This document shows positions 63,891 to 64,000 of a stretch of DNA of 64,000 nt, one piece after another. The position numbers and the translations under genes are program-made. The stretch is taken from the NCBI GenBank assembly GCA_963745175.1, contig CAVUWK010000006.1, positions 248,001-312,000 of the forward strand, read 5' to 3'. Each line of letters begins with the position of its first letter. Position 1 is the stretch's first letter. The notes under the pieces were generated by a model. The model worked only from the letters and a program-made list of their open reading frames with translations, made no database searches and was not told the origin of the DNA. This DNA is from Bog-473 sp963745175. Its GTDB lineage: Bacteria; Actinomycetota; Acidimicrobiia; Acidimicrobiales; RAAP-2.

Positions 63891-64000
63891 ATGTCGATGT
63901 TGTCAGCAGGTCGTCTTCGCCGGTCCCTGGTCGTCGCAGCAGCGGCCAGCCTCTCCACCTTGAGTCTCAGCGTCGGTTCGCTCCTCGTCACATCCACGCC
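63891..64000 (+). CDS. Start of a secreted protein (partial, runs off the window)
   Basis: ATG 63891 with GAGGTG 5 bases upstream. The product starts MSMLSAGRLRRSLVVAAAA and continues hydrophobic (SLSTLSLSVGSLLVTS), a signal peptide: RLRR then a long hydrophobic core. Only 36 residues are visible. A TATAAC box near 63813 in GGCTGTATAACC may be its promoter, giving a leader of about 70 bases. Two similar G-rich stretches (CCTGGGGCCGGGG, CCTGGGGGGCGGG) lie in or near that leader. Confidence 0.6.
   Translation, partial: MSMLSAGRLRRSLVVAAAASLSTLSLSVGSLLVTST

Noticed and set aside
1..64000. CRISPR array, prophage, IS elements, tRNA or rRNA genes
   Set aside because: No regularly spaced repeats, phage genes, transposases or tRNA-like cloverleaf with a GGTTCGAATCC arm were seen on either strand.

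Overview
The window is about 64 kb of high-G+C DNA with dense, short-overlap operons. It reads as a chromosome segment of an actinobacterium, most likely class Acidimicrobiia or a close relative. Supporting signs are a two-domain mycothiol synthase (MshD), menaquinone genes (menF, menG), an F420-type luciferase-like oxidoreductase, a MhuD-like haem-degrading monooxygenase, polyprenol-phosphate mannose synthase, a DUF222-HNH protein, and a secreted protease ending in six 42-residue GYWLVASDGG repeats. The class assignment is inference: no rRNA or tRNA gene was found.

Layout. 0-2.6 kb: the end of dapA overlapping RNase J, then a convergent potassium channel. 2.7-8.6 kb: accessory metabolism (alpha/beta hydrolase, DUF1275 membrane protein, SDR, LLM oxidoreductase, membrane protein, DUF222-HNH). 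8.6-12 kb: a secreted protein lying between a decayed hydrolase fragment and an intact hydrolase that carries the same 3' end. 12.1-15.2 kb: yebC-ruvC-ruvA-ruvB. 15.2-20.1 kb: an ABC exporter with a tiny ORF upstream, facing a two-component system. 20.1-20.9 kb: a gene-free stretch with a strongly structured, C-rich RNA candidate. 20.9-34.5 kb: one long collinear run yajC-secD-secF-rel-hisS-aspS-rarA-sedolisin, ending in tandem terminators. 34.6-39.8 kb: alaS-ruvX-mltG-aroE. 39.8-46.5 kb: mscS, rodA-bifunctional nuclease, an LEH-like protein, and a divergent HAD / DeoR-MFS cluster around a palindromic operator. 46.5-53.5 kb: ftsW-like gene divergent from ppk, then GT87, a broken methyltransferase and a flippase-like protein. 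53.6-57.9 kb: AI-2E family protein, then mannose synthase and a second two-component system. 57.9-62.8 kb: menF-menG, a MaoC-like hydratase, a VIT-like transporter, and divergent mshD/nth. 63-64 kb: a VapBC-like pair with a degenerate PIN toxin, and the start of a secreted protein.

How the genes work together: the core is growth machinery. It covers Holliday-junction processing (RuvABC, RuvX, RarA), Sec export (YajC-SecD-SecF), stringent response (Rel) beside three aminoacyl-tRNA synthetases, wall elongation and division (RodA, FtsW-like, MltG), polyphosphate synthesis, and redox cofactors (mycothiol, menaquinone). Two features run through the window. At least twelve genes have a TANNNT box (one variant) ending 5-7 bases before the start codon, which suggests leaderless transcription. 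Nine +1 frameshifts spread over seven genes break otherwise intact proteins, and most look like single-base insertions in short homopolymers; they may be sequence errors or real decay. I found no CRISPR array, prophage, insertion sequence or rRNA, and no single gene cluster that I would call a new system with confidence. The best leads are the structured RNA near 20.4 kb, the degenerate toxin at 63.3 kb, and the tiny ORF before the ABC exporter.
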